A DNA stretch of 64,000 nucleotides from JAOUEA01 sp963797635. Its GTDB lineage: Bacteria > Actinomycetota > UBA4738 > HRBIN12. The notes under the pieces were generated by a model. That model saw only the letters and a list, made by a program, of their open reading frames with translations. It was not told the origin of the DNA and ran no database searches. A program made the translations under genes and the position numbers. Positions 47,582 through 56,463 of this stretch are shown here, piece after piece. Numbering within the stretch: position 1 is the first letter of the stretch; each line of letters begins with the position of its first letter. Location: positions 1-64,000 of the forward strand of contig CAWCPZ010000004.1 of assembly GCA_963797635.1 (NCBI GenBank), read 5' to 3'.

Positions 47582-48501
47582 CCGGCGTGCGCTCCCTCGT
47601 GCGACGGTGCGCCGGGCTCATCCGGGGCGTACGGCTCGATCATGGGGACACGACCGCCGACGCGCCGGGTCACCAACGCCACCACCATGAACACTCCCGC
47701 GGCCAGCAACACGATCGTGCCGCCCGGCGCGAGGTCCCAGATGCGCGAAGCCGCCAGACCGGCCACCACCGAGGCGACACCGATGGCCACCGCCCACCGC
47801 ATCGTGCCGGCGAACGAACGCGCGAGCAATTGCCCGCTGGCGACCGGCAGCACCATCATCGCGGCGATCAACAGGATGCCCACGATCTGCATCGCGGCGA
47901 CCACGGCCACCGCGGTGATCACCGCGAGCACGTTGTTCACCAGCCCCACGGGCAGGCCGGCGACGTTCGACCAATCCTCATCGGTCACGACCGCGAAGAG
48001 CACCCGCCGCAGCACCAGCATCGCCACCACGATGGCCGCGCCCAGCGACACGATCAGCACGACCTCCTGCGCGCTCACCGTCAGCGGTTGGCCGAACAGG
48101 TAGGTGAGGACGCTCGCGTTCAACCCGCCGCCGAGACTCATCAGCACCACCCCCAGCGCGATACCCGAATAGAAGAACAGCGCGAGCGCGAGGTCACCGG
48201 ACGCCCGGCGTCGTGACCGCAGCCACTCGATGCCGAGCGATCCGGCCACCGCGAACACGAGCGCCATCCACACCGGGCCGAGCCCGAGCGCCACGCCGGC
48301 GATGACCCCCGACTGCGCGAGGAATCCCGCACCGACCCCGGCGAACGCGATGTGGCCGATGCCGTCGCCGATCAAGGACATGCGCTTCTGCACCAGGAAC
48401 GTGCCGATCATCGGCGCGAACACCCCCACCGCCACGCCGGCGATCAACGCGCGCTGCATGAAATGCAGATCGAACGGATACGGCAGGGTCAGCGCGATCA
48501 C
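47578..48501 (-). CDS. znuB: Zinc ABC transporter permease
   Basis: 307 residues from the GTG at 48501 (GTGA overlap with znuC). ABC-3 family permease with about eight helices: RALIAGVAVGVFAPMIGTFL, RMSLIGDGIGHIAFAGV, GLPVGLVNNVLAVITAVAVV. The first motif SLIGDGIGH is typical of zinc/manganese permeases. It forms the channel with the ZnuC ATPase. Confidence 0.92.
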   Translation of the reverse strand: MIALTLPYPFDLHFMQRALIAGVAVGVFAPMIGTFLVQKRMSLIGDGIGHIAFAGVGAGFLAQSGVIAGVALGLGPVWMALVFAVAGSLGIEWLRSRRRASGDLALALFFYSGIALGVVLMSLGGGLNASVLTYLFGQPLTVSAQEVVLIVSLGAAIVVAMLVLRRVLFAVVTDEDWSNVAGLPVGLVNNVLAVITAVAVVAAMQIVGILLIAAMMVLPVASGQLLARSFAGTMRWAVAIGVASVVAGLAASRIWDLAPGGTIVLLAAGVFMVVALVTRRVGGRVPMIEPYAPDEPGAPSHEGAHAG

Positions 48502-49283
48502 GTGAGCCCTTCCAGCCACAAGGGCAGGTCCTCGCGGTGCACGCCCAGGCTCACGCCCTCGGCGGTGAGCTGCGACGGTGGCCCGTCGAACAGGATGCGT
48601 CGCTTCAGCACGACGACTCGGTCGAGATCGGCCGCAACGGCCGACAGTTCGTGGGAGACCAGGAGCACGCCGGAACCGTGTTCGGCGATCAGATGCACGA
48701 TCGCATCGCGGAACCGACGTTGGGACTCCGCGTCGACGCCGGCGATGGGCTCGTCGAGCACCAACAGCGACGGCTCGCTCGCGAACGCCCGGGCGATGAA
48801 CGCCCGCTGCTGCTGACCGCCCGAGAGCTGGTTGATCGGCCGGTCGGCGAGGTCGGCGAGGCCGACCGATTCCAACGCGTGGGACACCGCGGTGCGGTCG
48901 CTCCCGCTGAGCGGTCGCCACCAGCCGCGGCGGGACAGGCGGCCGGCGGCCACGATCTCGGCGACGGTGGCCGGCACCTCCGAGGCGAGCGACGGGCGTT
49001 GCGGCACGTACCCGAGACGCCCGCGATCGCGGAAGGCCACCGGATCCTCGCCGAACAGCCGCACGATGCCCCGCTCGGGGATCAGCGACCCCAGCAGCAC
49101 CTTGAGCAACGTCGACTTGCCCGAACCGTTCGGCCCCACGAGCGCCACGAACTCGCCGGGCGCCACGTCGAGCGAGACGTCCTCGAGCACGGGACTGCGG
49201 CCATAGGCGAACCGGACGCCGTCGGCCTGCAACAGCGAGGCGGTGATCGGTCGGCGGGCCGGCTCAGCGACAGTCAAGGCCAC
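48498..49283 (-). CDS. znuC: Zinc ABC transporter ATP-binding protein
   Basis: 261 residues from the GTG at 49283, overlapping znuA by 20 bp. Walker A VGPNGSGKSTLLK, Q-loop YVPQRPSLASEVPATV, signature LSGGQQQRAFIAR, Walker B LLVLDEPIAGVD, H-loop LLVSHELSAV. Metal-type ABC ATPase that drives ZnuB. Confidence 0.93.
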   Translation of the reverse strand: MALTVAEPARRPITASLLQADGVRFAYGRSPVLEDVSLDVAPGEFVALVGPNGSGKSTLLKVLLGSLIPERGIVRLFGEDPVAFRDRGRLGYVPQRPSLASEVPATVAEIVAAGRLSRRGWWRPLSGSDRTAVSHALESVGLADLADRPINQLSGGQQQRAFIARAFASEPSLLVLDEPIAGVDAESQRRFRDAIVHLIAEHGSGVLLVSHELSAVAADLDRVVVLKRRILFDGPPSQLTAEGVSLGVHREDLPLWLEGLT

Positions 49284-50157
49284 CTCGCAGGGTCTCGAGG
49301 TTGCGGCGCATCACGGAACCATAGTCCTGGCCCGCATCCACCTCGTCCGGCGTCAGCCCTTCCAGGGTGTCGAGCACCGCGACCTGGACGCCGGCTTCGT
49401 CCGCCAACGTCTGGGCCACCTCCGGCGAGACCAACGCTTCGCTGAAGACCGTGGTGACGCCGTCACGATGCACGAGGTCGACGAGTTCGGCGATCCGGTC
49501 GGGCGTGGGTTCGGTGTCGGGCGCGAGCCCGGAGATCGCCGCTTGCGTGAGGCCGTAGGCGGCGGCGAGGTAGCCGAACGCGGCGTGGTTCGTGACCAGG
49601 GTCGTGACCCCGCAGTCGGCGAGGCCCGCGACGAACTCGGCGTCGAGGCCATCCAACTCCTCGATCAGCGCGGCCCCGTTGGCACGGAAATCGCACGCGG
49701 CGTCGGGAGCCGCGGACTCCATGGCGTCGACCAGTGGCGGGATCGCCGTCGCGAACAGACCGGGGTCGAGCCAGATATGGGGATCGACCGCGAGTCCCTC
49801 GTCGGCCTCATCCGGCGGCGCCGAGGCGGTGTCGACCTCGGCGAGCAGGTCGAGCGTGGCGCCCTGGGCCTCATCGATCGCATCCTGGACCGCGGGCTGG
49901 AACCCGCCTCCCAGGTAGACCACCAGATCGGCGGTGGCGATCGACTCGACGTCGTCGGGCGTCAGCTCGAGGTCGTGCGGCTCGGTGCCCGGCGGGGTGA
50001 GGTTCGTGACCTGGACGCAGGCGCCGCCCACCTGTTCCGCCGCGTACGCGAGCGGATAGAAGCTCGCAGCGATGGAGACGTCCGCTTCGCTCGCCGAGGA
50101 ACCCGTTTCCGCGCAGGCCGGAAGCGCGGCCATCAGCATGACGACCACGACGCCCAC
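49264..50157 (-). CDS. znuA: Zinc-binding lipoprotein of ABC importer
   Basis: 297 residues from a GTG at 50157. Short signal with lipobox ALPAC. Cluster A-I features: SFYPLAYAAEQVGGACVQV, zinc His in PPGTEPHDLELTP, second His in VDPHIWLDPG, third in VTNHAAFGYLAAAYGL, and Asp/Glu in the C-terminal lobe. The acidic, His-poor loop after residue 110 (PPDEADEG) is short. First gene of the zinc operon; a Zur-box-like dyad lies about 33 bp upstream. Confidence 0.9.
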   Translation of the reverse strand: MGVVVVMLMAALPACAETGSSASEADVSIAASFYPLAYAAEQVGGACVQVTNLTPPGTEPHDLELTPDDVESIATADLVVYLGGGFQPAVQDAIDEAQGATLDLLAEVDTASAPPDEADEGLAVDPHIWLDPGLFATAIPPLVDAMESAAPDAACDFRANGAALIEELDGLDAEFVAGLADCGVTTLVTNHAAFGYLAAAYGLTQAAISGLAPDTEPTPDRIAELVDLVHRDGVTTVFSEALVSPEVAQTLADEAGVQVAVLDTLEGLTPDEVDAGQDYGSVMRRNLETLRGGLDCR

Positions 50158-50189
50158 GGCACGGCGGGGACTGATGTCGTCTAGTTCTA

Positions 50190-50206
50190 AGAATCGGTCT
50201 CATTCT
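50190..50206. promoter_or_regulatory. Candidate Zur box (AGAAT-N7-ATTCT)
   Basis: An AT-rich 5-bp dyad with a 7-bp centre in a very GC-rich region, about 33 bp upstream of znuA. Zur sites elsewhere are A/T-rich palindromes with a similar overall span. Arms are short, so confidence is moderate. Confidence 0.45.
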
Positions 50207-50290
50207 CGGACCTCACGGTAGCATCGCGCGTCGTGCCGGGGACAACGGCTGGGGTGGAGGACCGCTGGTGTCGTGCGGTAGCGTGCTCCG

Positions 50291-51331
50291 ATGGTCGTCC
50301 GGGTGGGGATCGGACTGTTCACCGGCCAGGTGCCGGCAGGATCGCCACGGTCGTTCGCGCAGGAGTACCGCGAGACGCTGGAGCTGGTGCGACTGGCCGA
50401 AGCGTTGGGGTTCGACTCGGCGTGGGTCAGCGAGCACCACGGTTCTTCCGACGGCTACCTGCCTTCGCTCATGGTGATGCTGGGGGCGTTCGCGGACGCC
50501 ACGAGCCACATCCGTCTGGGCACGGGCGTGATCCTCACCCCGTTCCACGATCCGATCCGGCTCGCCGAGGATGCGGCCGTGGTCGATCAACTCTCCGACG
50601 GACGACTCACGCTCGGCCTGGGCATCGGCTGGCGCGAGGAGGAGTTCCGGATGTTCGGCGTCCCGATCGCAGAACGGGTCCCGCGCCTGGTCGACACCGT
50701 CGCGATCCTGCGGCGCGCGTGGACGGGCGAGCGCTTCTCCTACGAGGGCGAGGTGCTCTCCTGCGACCGGGTGCGCGTGACGCCGCCGCCCGCCCAAGCC
50801 GGTGGTCCGCCGATCCTGCTGGGCGGCTACGTCGACGCCGCCATGCGTCGCGCCGGCCGGATCGGTGACGGGCACATCACCGACGCCGACGATGCCGGCC
50901 AGGTGCAGCACGCCGTCTCGTTGATGGACGAAGGTGCGAGGGAGGCCGGGCGCGATCCCTCCTCGTCCCACCTGGCCCTGATGGTCAACGCCTTCGTCGC
51001 CGACGACGGGGAACAGGCGTGGGACCTGGCCCGGAACGGGGTGCTCCATCAGCTCGGCGCGTACGAGGCCTGGGACGCCGGCCACGACACCCCGGAGCAC
51101 GATTCCCTGGAGACCGACGGTGCCGACGAACACGCCGCCCGTCGCGGCACCGCGGCCGGCACGCCAGAGGACGTCGTCCACGCGCTGCGACCGCTGGTTG
51201 CCGCCCACGGGTCGCGCAAGGAGTTCGACCTGATCGTTCGCCTCCACTACCCGGGCATGGCCTTCGACACCGCGGCGCGCGCCGTCGAGCTGTTCGGCGA
51301 ACGCGTCCTGCCCGCCCTCAAGGGCGAGTAG
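50291..51331 (+). CDS. LLM class flavin-dependent oxidoreductase
   Basis: 346 residues. Luciferase-like TIM barrel: FDSAWVSEHHGSSDGYLPS, HIRLGTGVILTPFHDPIRLA, ALL-like TLGLGIGWREEEFRMFG and PPILLGGYVDAAMRRAGRIG. It binds FMN or F420 and oxidises an unknown small substrate. Starts with ATG at 50291, divergent from the zinc operon. Confidence 0.88.
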   Translation: MVVRVGIGLFTGQVPAGSPRSFAQEYRETLELVRLAEALGFDSAWVSEHHGSSDGYLPSLMVMLGAFADATSHIRLGTGVILTPFHDPIRLAEDAAVVDQLSDGRLTLGLGIGWREEEFRMFGVPIAERVPRLVDTVAILRRAWTGERFSYEGEVLSCDRVRVTPPPAQAGGPPILLGGYVDAAMRRAGRIGDGHITDADDAGQVQHAVSLMDEGAREAGRDPSSSHLALMVNAFVADDGEQAWDLARNGVLHQLGAYEAWDAGHDTPEHDSLETDGADEHAARRGTAAGTPEDVVHALRPLVAAHGSRKEFDLIVRLHYPGMAFDTAARAVELFGERVLPALKGE

Positions 51332-51345
51332 TCCGTGGTGGACTA
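51329..51345. terminator. Hairpin made of two TAG stops (TAGTCC-GTGGT-GGACTA)
   Basis: A perfect 6-bp stem with a 5-nt loop; the LLM stop TAG is 51329-51331 and the MutY stop TAG is the opposite arm, 51345-51343. Likely shared terminator of the convergent pair. Confidence 0.5.
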
Positions 51346-52275
51346 GTTGACGGACGTGCCCTCGGCCAGCTTGATGGTGCCCCGCGTGCTGCCGCGGAGC
51401 GCCGCAGGCGACGCATCGATCACGCCGTCGTGGCTCAGTCCGACCACGGCTTCGGTGATGCGGGCCGGGGTGTGCCCGGTCGCCGACACCGCGGCGGCGA
51501 TCGTCGCCGAGGGTCGTTCGCGGAGCAGCGCCACCACCGAGCCACGCACCTGACGCATCGAGCCCTCGAACGGAGCCTGGCGCCGAGTGGTGGCCCGGCG
51601 CTCCCTGGTCCCGGCCGAACCCGCTGCCGCGAACCGGCACCACGGCTGCAGCGGACAGTCGTCGCAGCGAGGTCGCGGGCGGCACACGTCGCGTCCCAGG
51701 TCCATCAGCGCCTGGTTCCACGCACCGGGGTGCGCAGGGTCGAGCCAGGCCTGCGCGTTCAGCCGGGTCGTGGCCGCAGGCACCTGGTCGGCATCCGCAC
51801 CGTGGACGACGCGGGCCCAGATCCGGCGGACGTTCGTGTCGACGGCCGCCACCGGTTGACCGAACGCGAGGCTCGCGATCGCCGCGGCCGTGTACTCACC
51901 CACGCCGGGCAGGGCGCGGAGATCGTCGACCCCGCGAGGCACCCGGCCACCGTGCTCGTGCAGGATCACACCGGCAGCGCGGTGGAGCGCCACGGCGCGC
52001 CGCGGATACCCGAGTCTCCCCCACGCGCGGAGGACGTCGGCGCGGGACGCCGCCGCCAGATCGGCAACCGTCGGGAAGCGCAGCATGAACGCCTCGAACG
52101 CCGGCACCACGCGTGCGGCCTGCGTCTGCTGCAGCATCACCTCGCTCACCAGCACGGCGTACGGGTCGGGACGGGCGCGGCGCCAGGGATAGGCTGAACG
52201 GCGAGGCCGGTACCAGGCGAGCAGGGCTTCCCGAGCCCTCGCGCTCGGGCTAGGCTCGGCGGAAGGAGGGAGCAT
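51343..52275 (-). CDS. mutY: A/G-specific adenine glycosylase
   Basis: 310 residues. Removes A opposite 8-oxo-G. Helix-hairpin-helix and catalytic residues: YPWRRARPDPYAVLVSEVML with QQTQ, PGVGEYTAAAIASLAFGQPV, catalytic Asp in AAVDTNVRR; FeS cluster CRPRPRCDDCPLQPWC, whose first spacing (C-x5-C) is one residue shorter than usual. The C-terminal MutT-like domain is absent and replaced by a short helical tail, as in other actinobacterial MutY. Its ATG (52275) shares CATG with the divergent CBS gene's ATG. Confidence 0.9.
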   Translation of the reverse strand: MLPPSAEPSPSARAREALLAWYRPRRSAYPWRRARPDPYAVLVSEVMLQQTQAARVVPAFEAFMLRFPTVADLAAASRADVLRAWGRLGYPRRAVALHRAAGVILHEHGGRVPRGVDDLRALPGVGEYTAAAIASLAFGQPVAAVDTNVRRIWARVVHGADADQVPAATTRLNAQAWLDPAHPGAWNQALMDLGRDVCRPRPRCDDCPLQPWCRFAAAGSAGTRERRATTRRQAPFEGSMRQVRGSVVALLRERPSATIAAAVSATGHTPARITEAVVGLSHDGVIDASPAALRGSTRGTIKLAEGTSVN

Positions 52276-52640
52276 GACTGACGTCCGCGACGTGATGAGC
52301 ACCGACCTGGTCACCGTGAACCCCGGCACCACCGTGGCCGAGGCCGCCACCACGATGAGCACGAAGAAGGTGGGCTCGGCGCTTGGTGATGGAAGGCGAC
52401 CGCCTCGTGGGGATCTTCACGGAGCGCGACGTGATGCGCGCGGTGGCGTCCGAGTTCGACGCCGAACACCATCAGGTCGGAGCCTTCATGACGTCGGACC
52501 CCACCACGATCGGGCCCGAAGCCGATGTGCACGAGGGGCTGTCGTCGATGTTCGCGTTCGGGTTCCGGCACATGCCTGTCGTCGAAGGTGGCCAGGTGGT
52601 CGGCATGGTCTCGATGCGCGACCTGACGCCCAGGGACTAG
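52274..52640 (+). CDS. CBS-domain pair protein, one frame break
   Basis: About 122 residues: MTDVRDVMSTDLVTVNPGTT (first CBS), then after one extra T at 52381-52383 MEGDRLVGIFTERDVMRAV, MTSDPTTIGPEADVHEGLS (second CBS) ending LTPRD. Stand-alone CBS pairs bind adenine nucleotides and act as energy sensors for a partner. GGAAGGAGGG ribosome site lies inside the antisense of mutY codons 2-6. Confidence 0.88.
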
Positions 52641-52828
52641 AACCCCGGCTTCCCGGCCCTGTCCGGCATCTCGTCCGACGCTTGTCTCAGGGCGGCGTGG
52701 ACCTCTCGGAAGACCTCGCCGACGAAGGCTGCCTGCTGCCCGTCCAGCCCGTTCATCGTCCCTCGTACGGCGGACGCGGTGATCTCGCATGCCTTCTCGA
52801 ACACGGCCCAATCGGACTCTCGTGTCAT
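52637..52828 (-). CDS. Small conserved hypothetical protein
   Basis: 63 residues, ATG at 52828 with a good GGAGGT ribosome site 8 nt upstream. All-helical (FEKACEITASAVRGTM, FVGEVFREVHAALRQASDEM). Overlaps the CBS stop by 4 bp on the opposite strand. Short but coding signals and ribosome site support it; no domain recognised. Confidence 0.6.
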   Translation of the reverse strand: MTRESDWAVFEKACEITASAVRGTMNGLDGQQAAFVGEVFREVHAALRQASDEMPDRAGKPGF

Positions 52829-52913
52829 GGGTGAACCTCCATCAGATCGATCGTCGACGTTGATGGCGTCAGGCTACCGGACGCACCGCATGGGACGGGT
52901 CTTTCGGTCAGGA

Positions 52914-52941
52914 TGTCGATATCGGGCGGCGTCCGTACGTC
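52914..52941 (+). promoter_or_regulatory. Candidate ECF42 promoter (TGTCGA ... CGTC)
   Basis: TGTCGA at 52914-52919 and CGTC at 52938-52941 match the ECF42 signature I recall from Streptomyces work (TGTCGA at -35, CGA/TC-type -10), upstream of the first DGPF gene of an operon that encodes an ECF42-like sigma factor. The 18-bp spacer is slightly long. Confidence 0.5.
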
Positions 52942-52990
52942 GCTAGGGTGAACGCGGGGCGCGGAGCTCCGCCGACCTGGGAGGTGCACG

Positions 52991-53344
52991 ATGCGCTACC
53001 TGCTGTTGATCCATGGCGAGGAAGCCGCGTGGAACGACGCCACCGAAGCCGAACGACGCGACATGTACCAAGCCTATGGGGCGGTCTCCGACCAGATGCA
53101 GGAACGCGGCCACCTCATCGATGCCGCCGAACTCCAGGGCGCCGCCACCGCCACGCTGGTGCGCGACCGCGACGGCGAGACCATGGTGGTCGACGGGCCG
53201 TTCACCGAAACGAAGGAACAGCTCGGCGGATACTTCCTGGTGGAGTGCGACCTCGACACCGCGGTCGCCTACGCCGCCGCGATCCCGGGCGCCGAGACCG
53301 GCACGATCGAGGTTCGTCCCGTCGTCCCATCGTCCGAGGACTGA
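52991..53344 (+). CDS. DGPF/YCII-domain protein
   Basis: 117 residues, ATG with GGGAGGTG upstream. Ferredoxin-like YCII fold: MRYLLLIHGEEAAW, RDGETMVVDGPFTETKEQLG (the DGPF motif) and GTIEVRPVVP. DGPF proteins are the standard partners of ECF42 sigma factors; their biochemical role is not established. First gene of the three-gene operon. Confidence 0.9.
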   Translation: MRYLLLIHGEEAAWNDATEAERRDMYQAYGAVSDQMQERGHLIDAAELQGAATATLVRDRDGETMVVDGPFTETKEQLGGYFLVECDLDTAVAYAAAIPGAETGTIEVRPVVPSSED

Positions 53345-53366
53345 CCGACGCGAAAGGAGCACGACG

Positions 53367-53716
53367 ATGCAGTACCTGTTGCTGATCTACGCCGACATGA
53401 GCGCCTTCCCGGAGCTGACCGACGACGAACAGCGCGCGAACATGGAGCAGTGGACCGACTACTCGAACTGGCTCACCGAGAAGGGCTGGATGCGGGCGGC
53501 GACGCCCTCAAGGACGTCGACCAGGCCACCAGCGTCCGGATCCAGGATGGGGAGCAGCTCGTCACCGATGGGCCGTTCGCCGAGACCAAGGAAACGCTGG
53601 GCGGCTTCTACCTGCTCGACGTCGAGAACCTGGACGACGCGATCGAGGCGGCGGGACGCTGTCCCGGAGCGCAGTACGGCACGATCGAACTGCGCCCGGT
53701 CCAGGAGATGCCGTAG
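53367..53716 (+). CDS. Second DGPF/YCII-domain protein, one frame break
   Basis: About 117 residues: MQYLLLIYADMSAFPELTDD, NWLTEKGWMRA, then a missing base near 53495 and ALKDVDQATSVRIQDGEQLV, TDGPFAETKETLGGFYLLDV, ending RPVQEMP. Paralogue of the upstream gene with the DGPF motif intact. Ribosome site AAAGGAG. Lies 2 bp before the sigma factor start. Confidence 0.85.
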
Positions 53717-53718
53717 GC

Positions 53719-55080
53719 GTGAGGTCGACGTCGGAGGAGGCCGTCGACCTCGCGTTCCGGCGCGAATCCGGACGCGCGGTCGCGACCTTGATCCGGGTGC
53801 TGGGGGATTTCGATCTCGCCGAGGATGCCGTGCAGGAGGCCTTCATCGTGGCCCTGGAACGCTGGCCCCGCGACGGGGTGCCGGACAACCCCGGCGCCTG
53901 GATCACCACCACGGCTCGCAACCGGGCGATCGACCGGTTGCGGCGCGAGCAGGTGGGACGGAAGAAGGCCGAGGTGACCGAGGCGATGCGCGCGCTCGAG
54001 ACCATGGGTGAGGACGAGACGCCCGAGATCGGCGACGACCGTCTCCGGTTGATCTTCACGTGCTGCCACCCGGCGCTGCCGCTGGAGTCGCGCGTCGCGT
54101 TGACCTTGCGCACCGTCGGCGGGCTGTCCACGCGCGAGATCGCCAACGCGTTCCTGTCGCCGGAGCCCACGGTGGCGCAGCGCTTGGTGCGAGCCAAGCG
54201 GAAGATCCGCGACGCCGGGATCCCCTACCGGGTGCCACCGCGCGAACTGCTCGAGGAACGTCTCGCGGGCGTGCTCGCCGTGCTCTACCTGATCTTCAAC
54301 GAGGGCTACCGCGCGACCGGCGGCGAAGGGTTGCTCCGCACCGACCTGTGCGACGAAGCGATCTGGATGAGCCGGATCGTCACGACGCTCCTTCCCGATC
54401 GCGGCGAACCCCTGGGGCTGCTCGCCTTGATGCTGCTCCAGCATTCGCGACGCGACGCGCGCACCGACGATGCCGGCGGGCTGGTGCTGCTCGACGATCA
54501 GGACCGATCGCGGTGGGATCACGCGATGATCGACGACGGGCTCGCCACGCTCGACCGGGCCCTCGCCCTGCACGAACCCGGTCCGTATCAGGTGCAAGCC
54601 GCCATCGCCGCGCTCCATGCCCGCGCGCCGCGCCCGGAGGACACGGACTGGCCGCAGATCGCCTCCCTGTACGCCGGCCTCGGCGCCATGACGCCTTCGC
54701 CGGTCATCGAGCTCAATCGGGCCGTCGCTGTGGCGATGGCCGACGGGCCGGGCGCCGGATTGCCCATCCTCGATCGCCTCGGCGACGACCTCGACGGCTA
54801 CCACCTGTTCCACTCGGCGCGCGCGGATCTGCTGCGCCGGCTCGATCGTCCGGCCGAGGCCGCGGAGGCCTACCGGCGCGCCCTCGCGCTGGTGACCAAC
54901 GCGGCCGAGCGCCGGTTCCTCGAGGCGCGCCTGGCGACGATCGGCGATCCGGCGGACCCGACCACCCGCTTCGTAGGCCCGCGGTCGGCTCTCTGCGCTA
55001 GGGTTCTGCGGCGATGCTCTTCCCTACCGTCGATTTCGCGATCTTCTTCGCCCTGGTCTTCCTGGGCCACTGGCTGCTGA
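53719..55080 (+). CDS. ECF42-type RNA polymerase sigma factor with C-terminal extension
   Basis: GTG start. Region 2: FDLAEDAVQEAFIVALERWP and PDNPGAWITTTARNRAIDRL; region 4: ALTLRTVGGLSTREIANAFL with PTVAQRLVRAKRKI. Residues about 185-410 form the long TPR-like extension characteristic of ECF42 (LAVLYLIFNEGYRATGGEGL, RRALALVTNAAERRFLEARL). The last 35 residues after DPTTRF look unlike the family and overlap the MBOAT gene by 67 bp, so the true stop may be near 54976 and lost by a base error. ECF42 proteins have no classical anti-sigma; the extension controls activity. Confidence 0.88.
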   Translation: MRSTSEEAVDLAFRRESGRAVATLIRVLGDFDLAEDAVQEAFIVALERWPRDGVPDNPGAWITTTARNRAIDRLRREQVGRKKAEVTEAMRALETMGEDETPEIGDDRLRLIFTCCHPALPLESRVALTLRTVGGLSTREIANAFLSPEPTVAQRLVRAKRKIRDAGIPYRVPPRELLEERLAGVLAVLYLIFNEGYRATGGEGLLRTDLCDEAIWMSRIVTTLLPDRGEPLGLLALMLLQHSRRDARTDDAGGLVLLDDQDRSRWDHAMIDDGLATLDRALALHEPGPYQVQAAIAALHARAPRPEDTDWPQIASLYAGLGAMTPSPVIELNRAVAVAMADGPGAGLPILDRLGDDLDGYHLFHSARADLLRRLDRPAEAAEAYRRALALVTNAAERRFLEARLATIGDPADPTTRFVGPRSALCARVLRRCSSLPSISRSSSPWSSWATGC

Positions 55081-56427
55081 ACCCGAAACCCTTGCCCTGG
55101 AAGCTGTTCATGATCGGGGCGAGCTACGTCTTCTACGCATGGTGGGACATCCATTTCATCTGGTTGCTCGCCGCGATCTCGACGCTCAGCCAGCTCGGCG
55201 CCATGGCCGTGGCGCGCCAGCAGGAGGAACGCGCGAAGCGGTGGACGATGGCGATCGCGGTGACGCTGACGCTGCTGCCGCTCGCCTACTTCAAGTACTA
55301 CGGGTTCTTCTCGCTCAACCTCACCGAGGCGGCCAACTCGCTGGGGCTCAGCGCCGAGCTGCCGCTGATCCAGGTGATCCTGCCGGTCGGCGTGTCGTTC
55401 TTCTCGTTCATGGCGGTGAGCTACATCGTCGACGTGTACCGGGGTCACACCACGGTCGCGAGCTGGATCGACGTGTTCCTGTACCTGTCGTTCTTCCCCC
55501 ACCTGGTGGCGGGGCCGATCGTGCGCCCCGACGAGCTGATCCCCCAGCTGGACGTGCGGCGCGACCCTCGCCACGTCGACGTGGTGGGCGCGTCGTGGCT
55601 GATCTTCGGCGGGTTGTTCAAGAAGGTGGTGATCTCCAGCTACCTGGCGAGCACGATGGTGGATCCGGTGTTCGGCAGCCCCGCGTCCTACGGCGCGATC
55701 GACGTGCTGGTCGCGATCGTGTCCTACGCGATCGTGATCTACGCCGACTTCAGCGGCTACACCGACATCGCGATCGGCATCGCCAAGCTCCTCGGGTTCC
55801 AGTTCCCCCAGAACTTCGACCGGCCCTACAGCGCCCGGAGCCTCCAGGACTTCTGGCGACGGTGGCACATCACGCTTGTCCCGCTGGCTCCGCGACTACC
55901 TGTACATCCCGCTCGGCGGTTCGAAGAAGGGCGAGATGCGCACCTACGTGAACATCATCGTGACGATGGTGTTGGGCGGCCTGTGGCACGGCGCCGCGTG
56001 GACGTTCGTCTTCTGGGGTCTGTATCACGGCGTCGGCCAGGCGATCGGCGCATGGAAGCGAACGCATCTGCCCGAACGCACGGAGACACCCATGCTGCTG
56101 CTGGGTCAACGCGTGGGCACGTTCGCCTTGGTGTGCGTGGGCTGGGTCTTCTTCCGTTCCGATTCCATGGCGACCGCGTTCACGATGCTGGGACGCCTGA
56201 TCACCGGCTGGGGTGTTTCCCCGGAGCTGGTGAACACGCTGGTCCTGGGGTCGATCGCGTTGATGCTCGCGCTGCAGTACGCCCCGCGCCGGCCGGCGCT
56301 GAAGCTCCAGGAACGCCTCTCCGCCCTGCAGCCCGCGGTGATGGGATTGATCTTCGCTGGCACACTGTTCGTCATCGCGACCCTCGGCCCGAGCGGGGTC
56401 GCGCCGTTCATCTACTTCCAGTTCTGA
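55014..56427 (+). CDS. MBOAT family O-acyltransferase (AlgI-like), one frame break
   Basis: About 471 residues with roughly eleven helices. AlgI marks: FNSFTFL-like start MLFPTVDFAIFFALVFLGHW, ILPVGVSFFSFMAVSYIVDV, ARSLQDFWRRWHITL, LRDYLYIPLGGSKKGEMRTY and the catalytic His in GGLWHGAAWTFVFWG. One extra T at 55875-55877 (ACG CTT G) must be removed to join HITL to SRWLRDYL. It transfers acyl groups across the membrane to an extracellular glycan, working with the SGNH protein coded next. Confidence 0.92.
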
Positions 56428-56463
56428 CCGAGAGCCGACCGAGAAGCCGACCAAGAAGCCGAG

